Shown here in pieces: positions 1-10,065 of a DNA stretch of 64,000 nt. The translations under genes and the position numbers were made by a program. The notes below the pieces were generated by a model. That model was not told the DNA's origin, ran no database searches, and saw nothing but the letters and a program-made list of their open reading frames with translations. Origin of the DNA: Bordetella ansorpii (GTDB lineage Bacteria; Pseudomonadota; Gammaproteobacteria; Burkholderiales; Burkholderiaceae_B); the NCBI RefSeq assembly GCF_900078315.1, contig NZ_FKBS01000029.1, positions 674,908 through 738,907 on the forward strand, read 5' to 3'. Each line of letters begins with the position of its first letter. Position 1 is the stretch's first letter.

Positions 1-140
1 GGCCTGGCATCAGGGGACGGGCACGGGTTCGCGCAGTGGCGCGGTGATCCGTCCGGAACGGCGCAAGTAGGATTGGGAGATCTGCACAAACCCTGACACA
101 AGCGGTATCGACAGCCTGCAAACCGCGCGCCGGCATTCCT

Positions 141-146
141 TACAAT
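141..146 (+). promoter_or_regulatory. Putative -10 box upstream of hpnC
   Basis: TACAAT lies about 60 nt before the hpnC start, in an otherwise gene-free left edge (1-205). No convincing -35 hexamer is visible at 16-18 nt spacing. The same octamer TACAATGG precedes two other genes in the window (at 7322 and 30190), which supports a promoter role. No open frame in 1-140 is long enough to assign as the end of a neighbouring gene. Confidence 0.35.
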
Positions 147-205
147 GGCCCGGTCGGGCGGGGCCGCCTTCCAGCGGTCCGAACGCCCTCGCTACGCACC
201 CCCGT

Positions 206-1033
206 ATGGCCGTCGATCACTACGAGAATTTTCCTGTCGCCTCGCTGCTGCTGCCCCGTCACCTGCGTCCCGCGGTGACGGACATCTACCGCTACGCGCG
301 CACCGCCGACGACATCGCCGACGAAGGCGACGATTCCGACGAGCAGCGGCTGGCCAAGCTGGGCGCGCTGCGCGCCGAACTGCATCGCATCGGCGCCGAA
401 CCCGGCGCGCCCACCCGCCCCGCGCCCGAACTGGCGCACATCTTCGAACCGCTGGCCGCCACCATTGCGCGCCACCAGTTGCCCATCACCCCGTTCTTCG
501 ACCTGCTGTCCGCCTTCGAGCAGGACGTGCAGGTCAAGCGCTACGACGACTACGCCACGCTGCTGGACTACTGCTCGCGCTCGGCCAACCCCGTGGGCCG
601 GCTGATGCTGGCGCTGTACGGCGCCGCCACGCCCGAGAACGTGCGCGATGCCGACGCCATCTGCACCGGCCTGCAACTGGTGAACTTCTGGCAGGACGTG
701 CGGGTGGACTGGCGCAAGCAGCGCGTCTACCTGCCGCAGGAAGACCTGCAACGCCACGGCGTGTCGGAACAGGACCTCGCCACCGGCCGCCTGACACCCG
801 AATGGCGCGCGCTGATGGCCTTCGAGGTGGAACGCACACGGGCACTGCTACACTCCGGGGCTGCGTTGCCGCGCCGCCTGCCCGGGCGCATCGGCCTGGA
901 ACTCCGGCTGGTGGTCCAGGGCGGTCTGCGCATCCTGCAACGCATCGAGCAGGCCCGGTACGACGTCTTCATGAACCGCCCCGAACTGGGCGCGCGCGAC
1001 TGGGCCGTCATGCTGTGGCGCGCCCTAAGATGA
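206..1033 (+). CDS. hpnC: Hydroxysqualene synthase HpnC (squalene/phytoene synthase family)
   Basis: Trans-isoprenyl diphosphate synthase-fold protein of 275 residues. In the HpnCDE route HpnC converts presqualene diphosphate to hydroxysqualene. The first Asp-rich motif is at about residues 32-40 (TADDIADE). The second is near 159-165 (NFWQDVRVDW), followed by a YLPQED segment; these are the usual Mg-diphosphate sites of squalene/phytoene synthases. The start at 206 (MAVDHYENFPVASLLLP) fits the family N-terminus. It is the first gene of a run with hpnD and hpnE, which makes the HpnC assignment much firmer than general family membership. Linked hopanoid genes such as a squalene-hopene cyclase are not in this window. 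Confidence 0.93.
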   Translation: MAVDHYENFPVASLLLPRHLRPAVTDIYRYARTADDIADEGDDSDEQRLAKLGALRAELHRIGAEPGAPTRPAPELAHIFEPLAATIARHQLPITPFFDLLSAFEQDVQVKRYDDYATLLDYCSRSANPVGRLMLALYGAATPENVRDADAICTGLQLVNFWQDVRVDWRKQRVYLPQEDLQRHGVSEQDLATGRLTPEWRALMAFEVERTRALLHSGAALPRRLPGRIGLELRLVVQGGLRILQRIEQARYDVFMNRPELGARDWAVMLWRALR

Positions 1034-1097
1034 ACAACCCCACCCGTCAGCCAGTGCGGCAACGACGCAAGATGCAGGAAGACGGGCGAGCAACGAC

Positions 1098-1961
1098 ATG
1101 ACCCCTGACGAATACTGCCAGGAAAAAGCCGCCAAGAGCGGCTCCAGTTTCTACTACGCCTTCCTGTTCCTGCCCCCGGAGCGGCGGCGCGCCATCACGG
1201 CCCTGTACGCCTTCTGCCGCGAGGTCGACGACGTGGTCGACGAAGCCAAGGAAGAATCCGTGGCCCGCATCAAGCTGGCCTGGTGGCGCACCCAGGTCGA
1301 CCAGATGTTCGCGGGCAAGCCCGACCATCCCGTCACGCTGGCCCTGCAACCCCACCTGGAATCCTGTGGCATCACCCGCGACCGGCTCATCGCCGTGGTC
1401 GACGGCATGCAGATGGACCTGGACCAGAGCCGCTACCTGGATTGGCCCGGCCTGCGCAAGTACTGCTGGCACGTGGCCGGCGTGGTGGGCGAGCTGTCGG
1501 CCGGCGTGTTCGGCTACACCGACCCGCGCACGCTCGAATACGCCAGCAAGCTGGGGCTGGCCTTCCAGATGACCAACATCATCCGCGACGTCGGCGACGA
1601 CGCGCGGCGCGGCCGCATCTACCTGCCCGTCGACGAACTGCAGCAGTTCGAGGTGAAGGCCGCGGACATCCTCAATGGCGTCTACTCCGAACGCTTCACC
1701 GCGCTGATGCGCTTCCAGGCCGATCGCGCGCGCCAGCTGTACCGCGAAGCCATGACCACCCTGCCCGAGGCCGATCGCCGCGCGCAGCGGCCCGGCCTGA
1801 TGATGGCGGCGATCTACTACGCGCTGCTGGACGAGATCGAACGCGACAACTGGCAGGTGCTGCACCAGCGCATCTCGCTGACCCCGCTGCGCAAGCTGAT
1901 GCTGGCGTGGCGAGTGTGGGTCGGCGGCGGTCGCGGCCTGGTGCGCCGCCTGTCGCTATGA
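1098..1961 (+). CDS. hpnD: Presqualene diphosphate synthase HpnD
   Basis: Squalene/phytoene synthase family protein of 287 residues. HpnD condenses two farnesyl diphosphates to presqualene diphosphate, the substrate of HpnC. The first Asp motif (CREVDDVVDE) is near residues 36-46 and the second (NIIRDVGDDARRGR) near 159-172, followed by IYLPVDEL, as expected for the family. It lies 64 nt after hpnC. Its TGA overlaps the ATG of hpnE in an ATGA arrangement, so translational coupling is likely. HpnC and HpnD are distinguished here by gene order and by the longer, more typical motifs of HpnD. Confidence 0.93.
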   Translation: MTPDEYCQEKAAKSGSSFYYAFLFLPPERRRAITALYAFCREVDDVVDEAKEESVARIKLAWWRTQVDQMFAGKPDHPVTLALQPHLESCGITRDRLIAVVDGMQMDLDQSRYLDWPGLRKYCWHVAGVVGELSAGVFGYTDPRTLEYASKLGLAFQMTNIIRDVGDDARRGRIYLPVDELQQFEVKAADILNGVYSERFTALMRFQADRARQLYREAMTTLPEADRRAQRPGLMMAAIYYALLDEIERDNWQVLHQRISLTPLRKLMLAWRVWVGGGRGLVRRLSL

Positions 1962-3301
1962 AGGCCGCGATCATCGGCGCCGGCTGGGCCGGCCTGGCCG
2001 CGGCGGCGGCGCTGCGCGACGCAGGCGCCACCGTCACCGTCTTCGAAGCCGGCCGCACGCCGGGCGGCCGCGCGCGCCGCGTGGTGCACCCCGAGTTCGG
2101 CGATGGCCTGGACAACGGCCAGCACATCCTGCTGGGCGCCTACACGCAGACCCTGGCGCTGATGCGCCGCCTGGGCCGCAACCCCAATGCCCTGCTGATG
2201 CGCCGGCCCCTGCGCCTGGCCAGCCTGGACGGGGCGTTCCGCCTGTCCGCCGCGCGCCTGCCCGCGCCGTGGCATGCCGCGCTGGCGCTCTTGGCCGCGC
2301 GCGGCATGCACTGGCGCGACAAGCTGGCCGCCATCCGCATGATGAACGCGCTGCGCCGCGACGGCTGGCAGGTGCCCGCCGAATGGACGGTGGGCCGTCT
2401 GCTGAGCCATCACGCGCAGACCTCCGATCTGATCCGGCTGGTCTGGGAGCCCCTGTGCCTGGCCGCGCTGAACACCCCGCCCGCCCTGGCCAGCGCCGCG
2501 CTGTTCGTGCGCGTGCTGAAGGACAGCCTGGCTGGCGGCCTGCGCGACAGCGACATCCTGCTGCCCTGTGTGGATTTGTCCGCGCTGTGGCCCGATGCGG
2601 CGGCCCGCCAGGTCACGATGCGCTACGGCAGCACCGTGCGCCAGCTGGATCCGTCCGACCGGTGGGTGGACGTCAACGGCGAGCGTTTCGACGCCGCCGT
2701 GCTGGCCGTGCCGCCCCTGGTGGCGGCGCGCCTGCTGGGCAACGCGCTGCGCGAGACCGGCTCGCAGGCGCTGCTGAAGGCGCTGCAGGCTTTCGACTAC
2801 ATGCCGATCGCCACGCTGAACCTGCGCCTGGCGCAGCCCTGGCCGCTGCCCGAGCCCATGATGATGCTGCGCGAGGACAGCGCACGCGGCCATGCCGGCC
2901 AATGGCTGTTCGACCGTTCGCGGCTGACCGGCGCCGGTCAGGGCGCGGAACTGGCCGTGGTGGTCAGTGCCGCGGTCGGGCTGGCCGACACGGACCGCGC
3001 CGCCGTCATCGCCAAGCTGGTCGAACAGATCCGTGAACAGGCGGCCCGCCATCCCGCCGGCCTGCCGCCCATGCCGGCCGTGGAACTGGCCGAACTGTTC
3101 ATCGAGAAGCGCGCCACCTTCGCCGCCGTGCCGAACCGCGCCCGGCCGCTGAACCACACGCCGTGGCGCACGCTGGCCCTGGCCGGCGACTGGACCGATA
3201 CCGGCTACCCCGGCGTGCTGGAAGGCGCGGTGCGCAGCGGCCTGCAGGCCGCGCGCGTGGTGCAGGCGGGCGCCGCGGGCGGACCGACGTCGCACGTGTA
3301 G
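1958..3301 (+). CDS. hpnE: Hydroxysqualene dehydroxylase HpnE (FAD-dependent)
   Basis: Flavin amine oxidase/desaturase-type protein of 447 residues. HpnE reduces hydroxysqualene to squalene, the last of the three steps. The N-terminus is a dinucleotide-binding fold (AAIIGAGWAGLAAA, residues 3-16) ending in VFEAGRTPGGRARR. The C-terminus carries the usual second FAD motif (LALAGDWTDTGYPGVLEGAVRSG). The ATG at 1958 overlaps the hpnD stop by 4 nt and gives the exact start of the Rossmann strand, so longer in-frame extensions upstream are rejected. It is convergent with crcB. Confidence 0.93.
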   Translation: MKAAIIGAGWAGLAAAAALRDAGATVTVFEAGRTPGGRARRVVHPEFGDGLDNGQHILLGAYTQTLALMRRLGRNPNALLMRRPLRLASLDGAFRLSAARLPAPWHAALALLAARGMHWRDKLAAIRMMNALRRDGWQVPAEWTVGRLLSHHAQTSDLIRLVWEPLCLAALNTPPALASAALFVRVLKDSLAGGLRDSDILLPCVDLSALWPDAAARQVTMRYGSTVRQLDPSDRWVDVNGERFDAAVLAVPPLVAARLLGNALRETGSQALLKALQAFDYMPIATLNLRLAQPWPLPEPMMMLREDSARGHAGQWLFDRSRLTGAGQGAELAVVVSAAVGLADTDRAAVIAKLVEQIREQAARHPAGLPPMPAVELAELFIEKRATFAAVPNRARPLNHTPWRTLALAGDWTDTGYPGVLEGAVRSGLQAARVVQAGAAGGPTSHV

Positions 3302-3354
3302 GGCCGGCGCGCCGCGATGCATTCTTGCGAGGCGGCGCTGCCGATCCGATGCGC

Positions 3355-3738
3355 TCAGCGCAGCGCGTGCACCGTCGCCAGCCCCAGTGCCGTCAGGCAC
3401 AGCGATCCCATCAGGCTGAACGCCGCGTAGCCCAGCGCGGTCACGTAGGCCCCCCGCTGCAGCATGCCCACCGTCTCCGCCGAAAAGGTCGAGAACGTGG
3501 TCAATCCCCCCAGGAATCCCGTGATGACAGCCAGCCGCACCCAGGCTGGCCATTCGGGGTGCGCGGCAACTACCGCCACCAGCACGCCGATCAGGTATCC
3601 ACCGGCCAGATTGGCCATCAGCGTGCCCCACGGCCAGCCCGCCACGTTGAAGCGCATTCCCAGCAGCCAGCGCAGCCAGGCGCCCGCCGCGGCGCCCAGG
3701 CCGATGGCGAGGAAATTGAAGGGAAGCAGAGCGTTCAT
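3355..3738 (-). CDS. crcB: Fluoride ion transporter CrcB/Fluc
   Basis: Small four-helix inner membrane protein of 127 residues that dimerises to export fluoride. Family signatures are visible: an N-terminal GAAAGAWLRW segment, GTLMANLAGGYLIG, and GFLGGLTTFSTFSAET, which corresponds to the conserved TTFSTF pore segment. The start at 3738 (MNALLPFNFLAIGLGAA) removes a 23-residue non-hydrophobic extension and gives normal family length. I looked for a fluoride riboswitch upstream (3739-3900) and saw none. It lies downstream of clpB on the same strand but is separated from it by 383 nt. Confidence 0.93.
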   Translation of the reverse strand: MNALLPFNFLAIGLGAAAGAWLRWLLGMRFNVAGWPWGTLMANLAGGYLIGVLVAVVAAHPEWPAWVRLAVITGFLGGLTTFSTFSAETVGMLQRGAYVTALGYAAFSLMGSLCLTALGLATVHALR

Positions 3739-3800
3739 GGGTCGCGAGGCGCGGGGCGATGGGAAAAGAGCCACATCGTAGCGCGCCGCTGCGGCGGTCC

Positions 3801-3836
3801 CAAACAAGAAGCCCCTCGATGGGGTGTCGAAGGGCT
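3801..3836 (-). terminator. Candidate rho-independent terminator between clpB and crcB
   Basis: On the minus strand an AGCCC-TCGA arm pairs with TCGA-GGGCT, with one internal C/A mismatch and a 7-nt loop, and a T-rich stretch (TCTTGTTTG) follows. It sits after clpB and before crcB, so it would separate the two transcripts. The imperfect stem keeps confidence moderate. Confidence 0.45.
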
Positions 3837-3969
3837 GCGACTGAGCGATCCAGTTTCTCTACCGATGGGCGCGAGTGTTGCTGGGGATAAGGTCGTTCGT
3901 TCTTGAGACGTCGCCCTCCCCCTCCCCCAACAGACCGCAAGGGCATACCAACCCACAACGGCGAGAGTT

Positions 3970-4093
3970 CCATGGGGCCGGGAGGCCGCGCCGGCCAATT
4001 GGAGGAGGGGCAGTCTCGCGCAGCGAGACCGAGGGCGCCTGCTGGCGCGCCCGAGCCCGACGACTTGGCCGGCGCGGCCTCCCGGCCCCATGG
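3970..4093. repeat. 124-bp interspersed palindromic repeat, copy A
   Basis: The element is bounded by perfect 29-bp inverted arms (3970-3998 and 4065-4093, beginning CCATGGGGCCGG). Inside it is a 7-bp hairpin, GTCTCGC/GCGAGAC, at 4013-4029. The stretch 3991-4070 matches 22831-22910 at 73 of 80 positions without gaps. It fills the gap between clpB and crcB and encodes nothing convincing. It looks like a REP- or MITE-like dispersed element, possibly acting as a transcript end structure. No transposase is nearby. Confidence 0.85.
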
Positions 4094-4121
4094 AACGCCC
4101 TACGAAGAGACCGTTCCCCCT

Positions 4122-6722
<2,601 letters not shown>

Positions 6723-6775
6723 GGTGTCGGTTGGCAATTTGGGGGCTCGCCGACGGTGGCGAACCGATGATCTGA

Positions 6776-6802
6776 ATGTGCGGACGCACGCGGCGATTTC
6801 AA
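6776..6802 (-). promoter_or_regulatory. Sigma-32-like promoter of clpB
   Basis: On the minus strand TTGAAA (6797-6802) is followed by 13 nt and then CCGCACAT (6776-6783). This resembles the heat-shock consensus (CTTGAA, 13-15 nt, CCCCATNT). It lies 54 nt before the clpB start, and clpB is a classic sigma-32 target in proteobacteria. The -10 half is only partly matched. Confidence 0.45.
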
Positions 6803-6844
6803 TACCCGCCCGCGCCCGCACCCCTCACACGACTGGCACGACCT

Positions 6845-7318
6845 ATGCAGACCAGCATATACGTATTCGTCTACGGCACGCTACGCCAGGGCGAGATCAA
6901 CGACCTGGCCCGCGCGGCCGAACGGGCCGGCCTGCCGGCGCCACGCCACGCCGGTCCGGGCCGCGTACGGGGCCGTCTGGTCGATTTCGGCGACTGGCCG
7001 GGCCTGCTGCCTGCGGCGGCCGACGCGCGTCCCATCCTGGGCGAGCTCTACCTGGTCACGCCCGAACTGCTGGCGCTGATGGACCAGATCGAGGAATACA
7101 CGCCCCACGCATCCTGCTGTTTCGTACGCGCCGACACGCAGGCCGATACTGCCGGCGGCGTCGTCGCCTGCCAGTACTACCCCATCGACCCCGCCTTTCG
7201 CGGTCAGGCGCCGGACATCGACGCCGACGACTGGGTGGCCTATCGCCTGAGCCGCGACGCGGCCCCGCCCGCGGGCACGCGGGTTGCTTCGAGACACACG
7301 ATTCGCGGCCAGACGTAG
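6845..7318 (+). CDS. Gamma-glutamylcyclotransferase-like (GGCT/YtfP) family protein
   Basis: Small cytosolic protein of 157 residues with the family's opening strand and loop, VFVYGTLRQGEIND (residues 7-20), where YGTLR corresponds to the YGSL substrate-binding motif. The later segment ELLALMDQIEEYTP carries acidic residues in the place of the family's catalytic Glu. Relatives act on gamma-glutamyl amines or peptides, but the exact substrate cannot be read from sequence. The start MQTSIYVFVYG at 6845 is chosen over an upstream frame because the beta strand begins immediately. It is divergent from clpB, sharing a 122-nt promoter region. Confidence 0.8.
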   Translation: MQTSIYVFVYGTLRQGEINDLARAAERAGLPAPRHAGPGRVRGRLVDFGDWPGLLPAAADARPILGELYLVTPELLALMDQIEEYTPHASCCFVRADTQADTAGGVVACQYYPIDPAFRGQAPDIDADDWVAYRLSRDAAPPAGTRVASRHTIRGQT

Positions 7319-7374
7319 GCTTACAATGGCGCCGCCGCCGTGGCCCTGCTGGCCCGCGCTTCCAAGGGATTGCA

Positions 7375-8568
7375 ATGCCGCAGCGGGTTTTTCTGATGGA
7401 TGACCAGCGCACACCGCGCCGCACGGGCGCGCTGGCGCTGGTGGCGGTGCTGGCCGCCGCCGTGGCGCCCGGCGCCGCGCTGGCCGTTCGGCCATTGCCG
7501 CAAGATCCCTACATCGAGCACCTGCCGCCCCCGCCGCGCGCCGCCCCCAAGTGGCGCCGCGTCGAGCTCGGTGCGGCCAGCAAGCGCTACCCCTTTCCCA
7601 TCTATGCCAGCCGCCGGCTGGACCAGCCCGCGCAGCTGCGCAACGTGCGCCGCGTAGTGATCGTGGTGCACGACGACCGGCGCGATGCCGCGCGCGCCTA
7701 CGAGTCCGCTTCCGACCTGTATGCCGGCAACCGCGACCGGGCCGACGACACGCTGGTGCTCGCGCCCAAGTTTCCCAGCGCCGTCGACGCGGGTTTCAGC
7801 GGCCTGCCCGCCTGGCGGCGCGGCGACTGGAAAGACGGCCAGCCCAGCGCCGCGCTGCGGGGCCGCCCGGGGCCGGTGGGCGCCTTCCAGGTGCTCGACG
7901 ACCTGCTGCGCGACCTGTCCGCCCAGGGCCGCCTGCCCCTGCTGCACGAGATCGTGCTGGCCGGCCACGGCAGCGGCGGCCAGATGGTGCAGCGCTACGC
8001 CGTGCTGAACAACGTCGATGAAGGCCTGCGCGCGGGAGGCATTGCGATGACCTACGTGGTGTCCAGCGCCGACTCGTACCTGTACCTGACGCCGGACCGG
8101 GCACGCGCCGATGGCCGGGGCTTTGCCCGCTACGAACGCGGCATCTGCCCCACCTACGACCAGTACCGCTATGGCCTGGACAACCTGCCGGCCGCGCTGG
8201 GCAAGCCCGACCGCGTCCGCCTGGCCGCCCGCTATGCCGCGCGCAGCGTCACCTATCTGTTCGGCAGCGCCGACAACAATCCCGAGCAGGCCGGCCTGGA
8301 CAAGACCTGCGGCGCCGAGGCGCAGGGCGCCACGCGGCTGGCGCGCGGCCTGAATTACTGGCGCTACGACACGCGCGACAGCCAGCGCGTGGCGCCGCTG
8401 ACGCATCGTGCCTTCGAGGTCGGCAACGCCGGCCACGGCGACGCCGACCTGTACGGTTCGGTTTGCGGCGTGCAGGCGCTGATGGGCGCGGGGGCCGTCT
8501 CGGCGCCGAACGCCGCCTCGTGCATCGCGCTCAAGGGAATCGAACCTAGCCGCGCCGCGCACCCGTAA
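7375..8568 (+). CDS. Exported alpha/beta-hydrolase-like protein
   Basis: Protein of 397 residues with a signal peptide: a positive N-terminus with RR, then GALALVAVLAAAVAPGAALA, with likely cleavage before VRPLP. The mature part has a nucleophile-elbow-like GHGSGG motif in EIVLAGHGSGGQMVQRY, preceded by VVIVVHDDRRDAARAY, which resembles an oxyanion strand. A late HGDADLYGS segment could supply the His. These suggest a periplasmic serine hydrolase or esterase. The substrate is unknown. The start at 7375 (MPQRVFLMDDQ) has AAGGG upstream; M8 (7396) is an alternative. The last 23 nt overlap the convergent ferredoxin gene. Confidence 0.65.
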   Translation: MPQRVFLMDDQRTPRRTGALALVAVLAAAVAPGAALAVRPLPQDPYIEHLPPPPRAAPKWRRVELGAASKRYPFPIYASRRLDQPAQLRNVRRVVIVVHDDRRDAARAYESASDLYAGNRDRADDTLVLAPKFPSAVDAGFSGLPAWRRGDWKDGQPSAALRGRPGPVGAFQVLDDLLRDLSAQGRLPLLHEIVLAGHGSGGQMVQRYAVLNNVDEGLRAGGIAMTYVVSSADSYLYLTPDRARADGRGFARYERGICPTYDQYRYGLDNLPAALGKPDRVRLAARYAARSVTYLFGSADNNPEQAGLDKTCGAEAQGATRLARGLNYWRYDTRDSQRVAPLTHRAFEVGNAGHGDADLYGSVCGVQALMGAGAVSAPNAASCIALKGIEPSRAAHP

Positions 8569-8956
8569 GATTGTTCGACGGCGGACGCGGCACCAACCCG
8601 CTGGCCTTGGGCGCCGACAGCACCACGTCGCTTTCCGGCACGGCCACGCACGGCAGGATCCAGCCCTCGGCCTGCTCGTCAGAGGCCACCCCCGGCCATT
8701 CGGTGTCGTACCGCACCTTGCCTTCGAGCATGATGCACATGCAGGTCCGGCAGGTGCCGTTGCGGCAGGAACTGCGCAGACGGATGCCAGCCTTGGCGGC
8801 CGCCTGAAGCAGCGTGCTGGTGGACGAACAGGCATAACGCCAACCGCTGGGCCGAAGCTCGACGCTGTAAACCGGCGCCGAACCGGGCGCGCCGTCCCGG
8901 CCAGGCGGATCCTCGGTCGGAAAGTCCGCGCCCACGCCAGCGCTCGCGTCACGCAT
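8546..8956 (-). CDS. 2Fe-2S ferredoxin-domain protein
   Basis: Protein of 136 residues with a plant-type [2Fe-2S] ferredoxin fold. The cluster ligands are visible as SSCRNGTCRTCMC, which is C-x4-C-x2-C, with the fourth Cys in GWILPCVAV about 30 residues later. The roughly 30 N-terminal residues are Pro/Gly-rich and look unstructured. It probably shuttles electrons for an oxygenase or reductase that is not next to it. It starts inside the end of the upstream Nudix gene (8-nt overlap), so the two are likely translated together. Its own 3' end overlaps the convergent hydrolase gene by 23 nt. Confidence 0.85.
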   Translation of the reverse strand: MRDASAGVGADFPTEDPPGRDGAPGSAPVYSVELRPSGWRYACSSTSTLLQAAAKAGIRLRSSCRNGTCRTCMCIMLEGKVRYDTEWPGVASDEQAEGWILPCVAVPESDVVLSAPKASGLVPRPPSNNLTGARRG

Positions 8957-9527
8957 CCCGCCACTCCAGCGCCCACGCGCCGCTGCTCACGTTCTGCAGC
9001 CACAGCATGCAGGTCAGCGTCTTGGTGTCGGTGACGCGGCCCTGCCGGCAGGCTTGCGCCAGTTCGTCCACGTCGACGGCCACCACATCCAGGAACTCGT
9101 CCTCGTCCAGTTGCCGCTGCCCCTCCGTCAGGCCGCGCGCGAAGAAGATGTGGATGATCTCGGTGGAATAGGCAATGGCCAGGTGCAGGTGGCCGGCATG
9201 GGCCCACTGCGCACCCGTATAGCCGGTTTCCTCGAACAGTTCGCGCTTGGCGCACACAAGGGGATCCTCGCCCGGATCGAGCTTGCCGGCCGGGAATTCG
9301 GTCATCACCTGCCCGATGGGATAGCGGAACTGGCGTTCGACCAGCACGCGCCCATCGTCCAGCATGGGGATGACGACCACCGCGCCCGGGTGCACCACGT
9401 ACTCGCGCGTGGCCTCGCGCCCGCTGGGCAGGCGCACCGTGTCGCGGCGGACCTTCAGGAAACTGCCGTCGCAGATCAGCTCGCTCTGCAAGCGAGTTTC
9501 GATGAGGTGAGTATCGTCTTGGCTCAT
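8949..9527 (-). CDS. Nudix hydrolase, ADP-ribose pyrophosphatase-like
   Basis: Protein of 192 residues with a complete Nudix box: G-x5-E-x7-REL-x-EE-x-G in the segment starting GKLDPGEDPL and ending RELFEETGY, preceded by EFPA. The N-terminal region (LICDGSFLKVRRDTVRLPSG) and the VVHPGAVVVIP strand match the ADP-ribose/NudF-like subgroup, which cleaves ADP-ribose to AMP and ribose 5-phosphate. Overlap with the downstream ferredoxin gene suggests a two-gene operon, although a functional link is not obvious. Confidence 0.88.
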   Translation of the reverse strand: MSQDDTHLIETRLQSELICDGSFLKVRRDTVRLPSGREATREYVVHPGAVVVIPMLDDGRVLVERQFRYPIGQVMTEFPAGKLDPGEDPLVCAKRELFEETGYTGAQWAHAGHLHLAIAYSTEIIHIFFARGLTEGQRQLDEDEFLDVVAVDVDELAQACRQGRVTDTKTLTCMLWLQNVSSGAWALEWRDA

Positions 9528-9657
9528 GGCGGGTACGGCGGCGGGATTCGGAAGCGAGCCAGCTTACCACCGCCCGGGCGGCGGCTTCGTGACGCCCCCC
9601 AGCCCTGCAAGGCCTGGCCCCTATCCACCGGCCCGGCGCCGCCGGGCCTGTCCGCCG

Positions 9658-9984
9658 TCAGCGCGGCTGGCGGCGCGCCTCGAGTTCCTTCAGGCAGGTC
9701 GCCACGCCGATGCGCATCTGTTGGCTGTCCACCGCGGCGCGGTCCGACACCGTGCGGCAACGCTGGTATTCGTCCAGGCTCTCGGGCGTGTCGCGCACGA
9801 CCACGGGCGGGTTGGCCGGCGGCACGGCCATGGCGCCGGGCGTCTCGGTAATGCGCAACGTCGACGGCGGCGAGGCGCTGCCCGGCGTCGAGGGAAAGTC
9901 GTATTGCTGGACCGGTTGCGCCAGCGCGGCGCAGGACAGGACGGAGAAACCCAGCGCGGCGAGCGCTTGCATGCGTACGTTCAT
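9658..9984 (-). CDS. Small exported protein of unknown function
   Basis: Protein of 108 residues with a clear signal peptide (MNVRMQALAALGFSVLSCAALA, likely cleaved before QPVQQYDF). The mature part starts with a Pro/Ser-rich stretch and ends with a short helical region (SLDEYQRCRTVSDRAAVDSQQMRIGVATCLKELEARR) holding two Cys that could form a disulfide in the periplasm. I do not recognise the family. It is monocistronic between the Nudix gene and a divergent peptidase gene. Confidence 0.7.
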   Translation of the reverse strand: MNVRMQALAALGFSVLSCAALAQPVQQYDFPSTPGSASPPSTLRITETPGAMAVPPANPPVVVRDTPESLDEYQRCRTVSDRAAVDSQQMRIGVATCLKELEARRQPR

Positions 9985-10065
9985 GGAACCACCTCGGAAA
10001 CGGCGCGGCCGCCGCGACAGGGCGAGCCGCCGCGGCTATGGTAGCCGCCCGCGACGGCCCTGGGC

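Noticed and set aside
1..140. Short open frames on both strands at the left edge
   Set aside because: None shows a recognisable family or extends convincingly; the best minus-strand frame runs antisense into hpnC.
145..1101. Long open frames overlapping hpnC and hpnD in other frames
   Set aside because: Arg/Ala-rich translations typical of off-frame reading of GC-rich genes; the true frames carry clear enzyme motifs.
3739..3900. Fluoride riboswitch before crcB
   Set aside because: The expected conserved aptamer segments are absent in this interval; only a terminator-like hairpin is seen.
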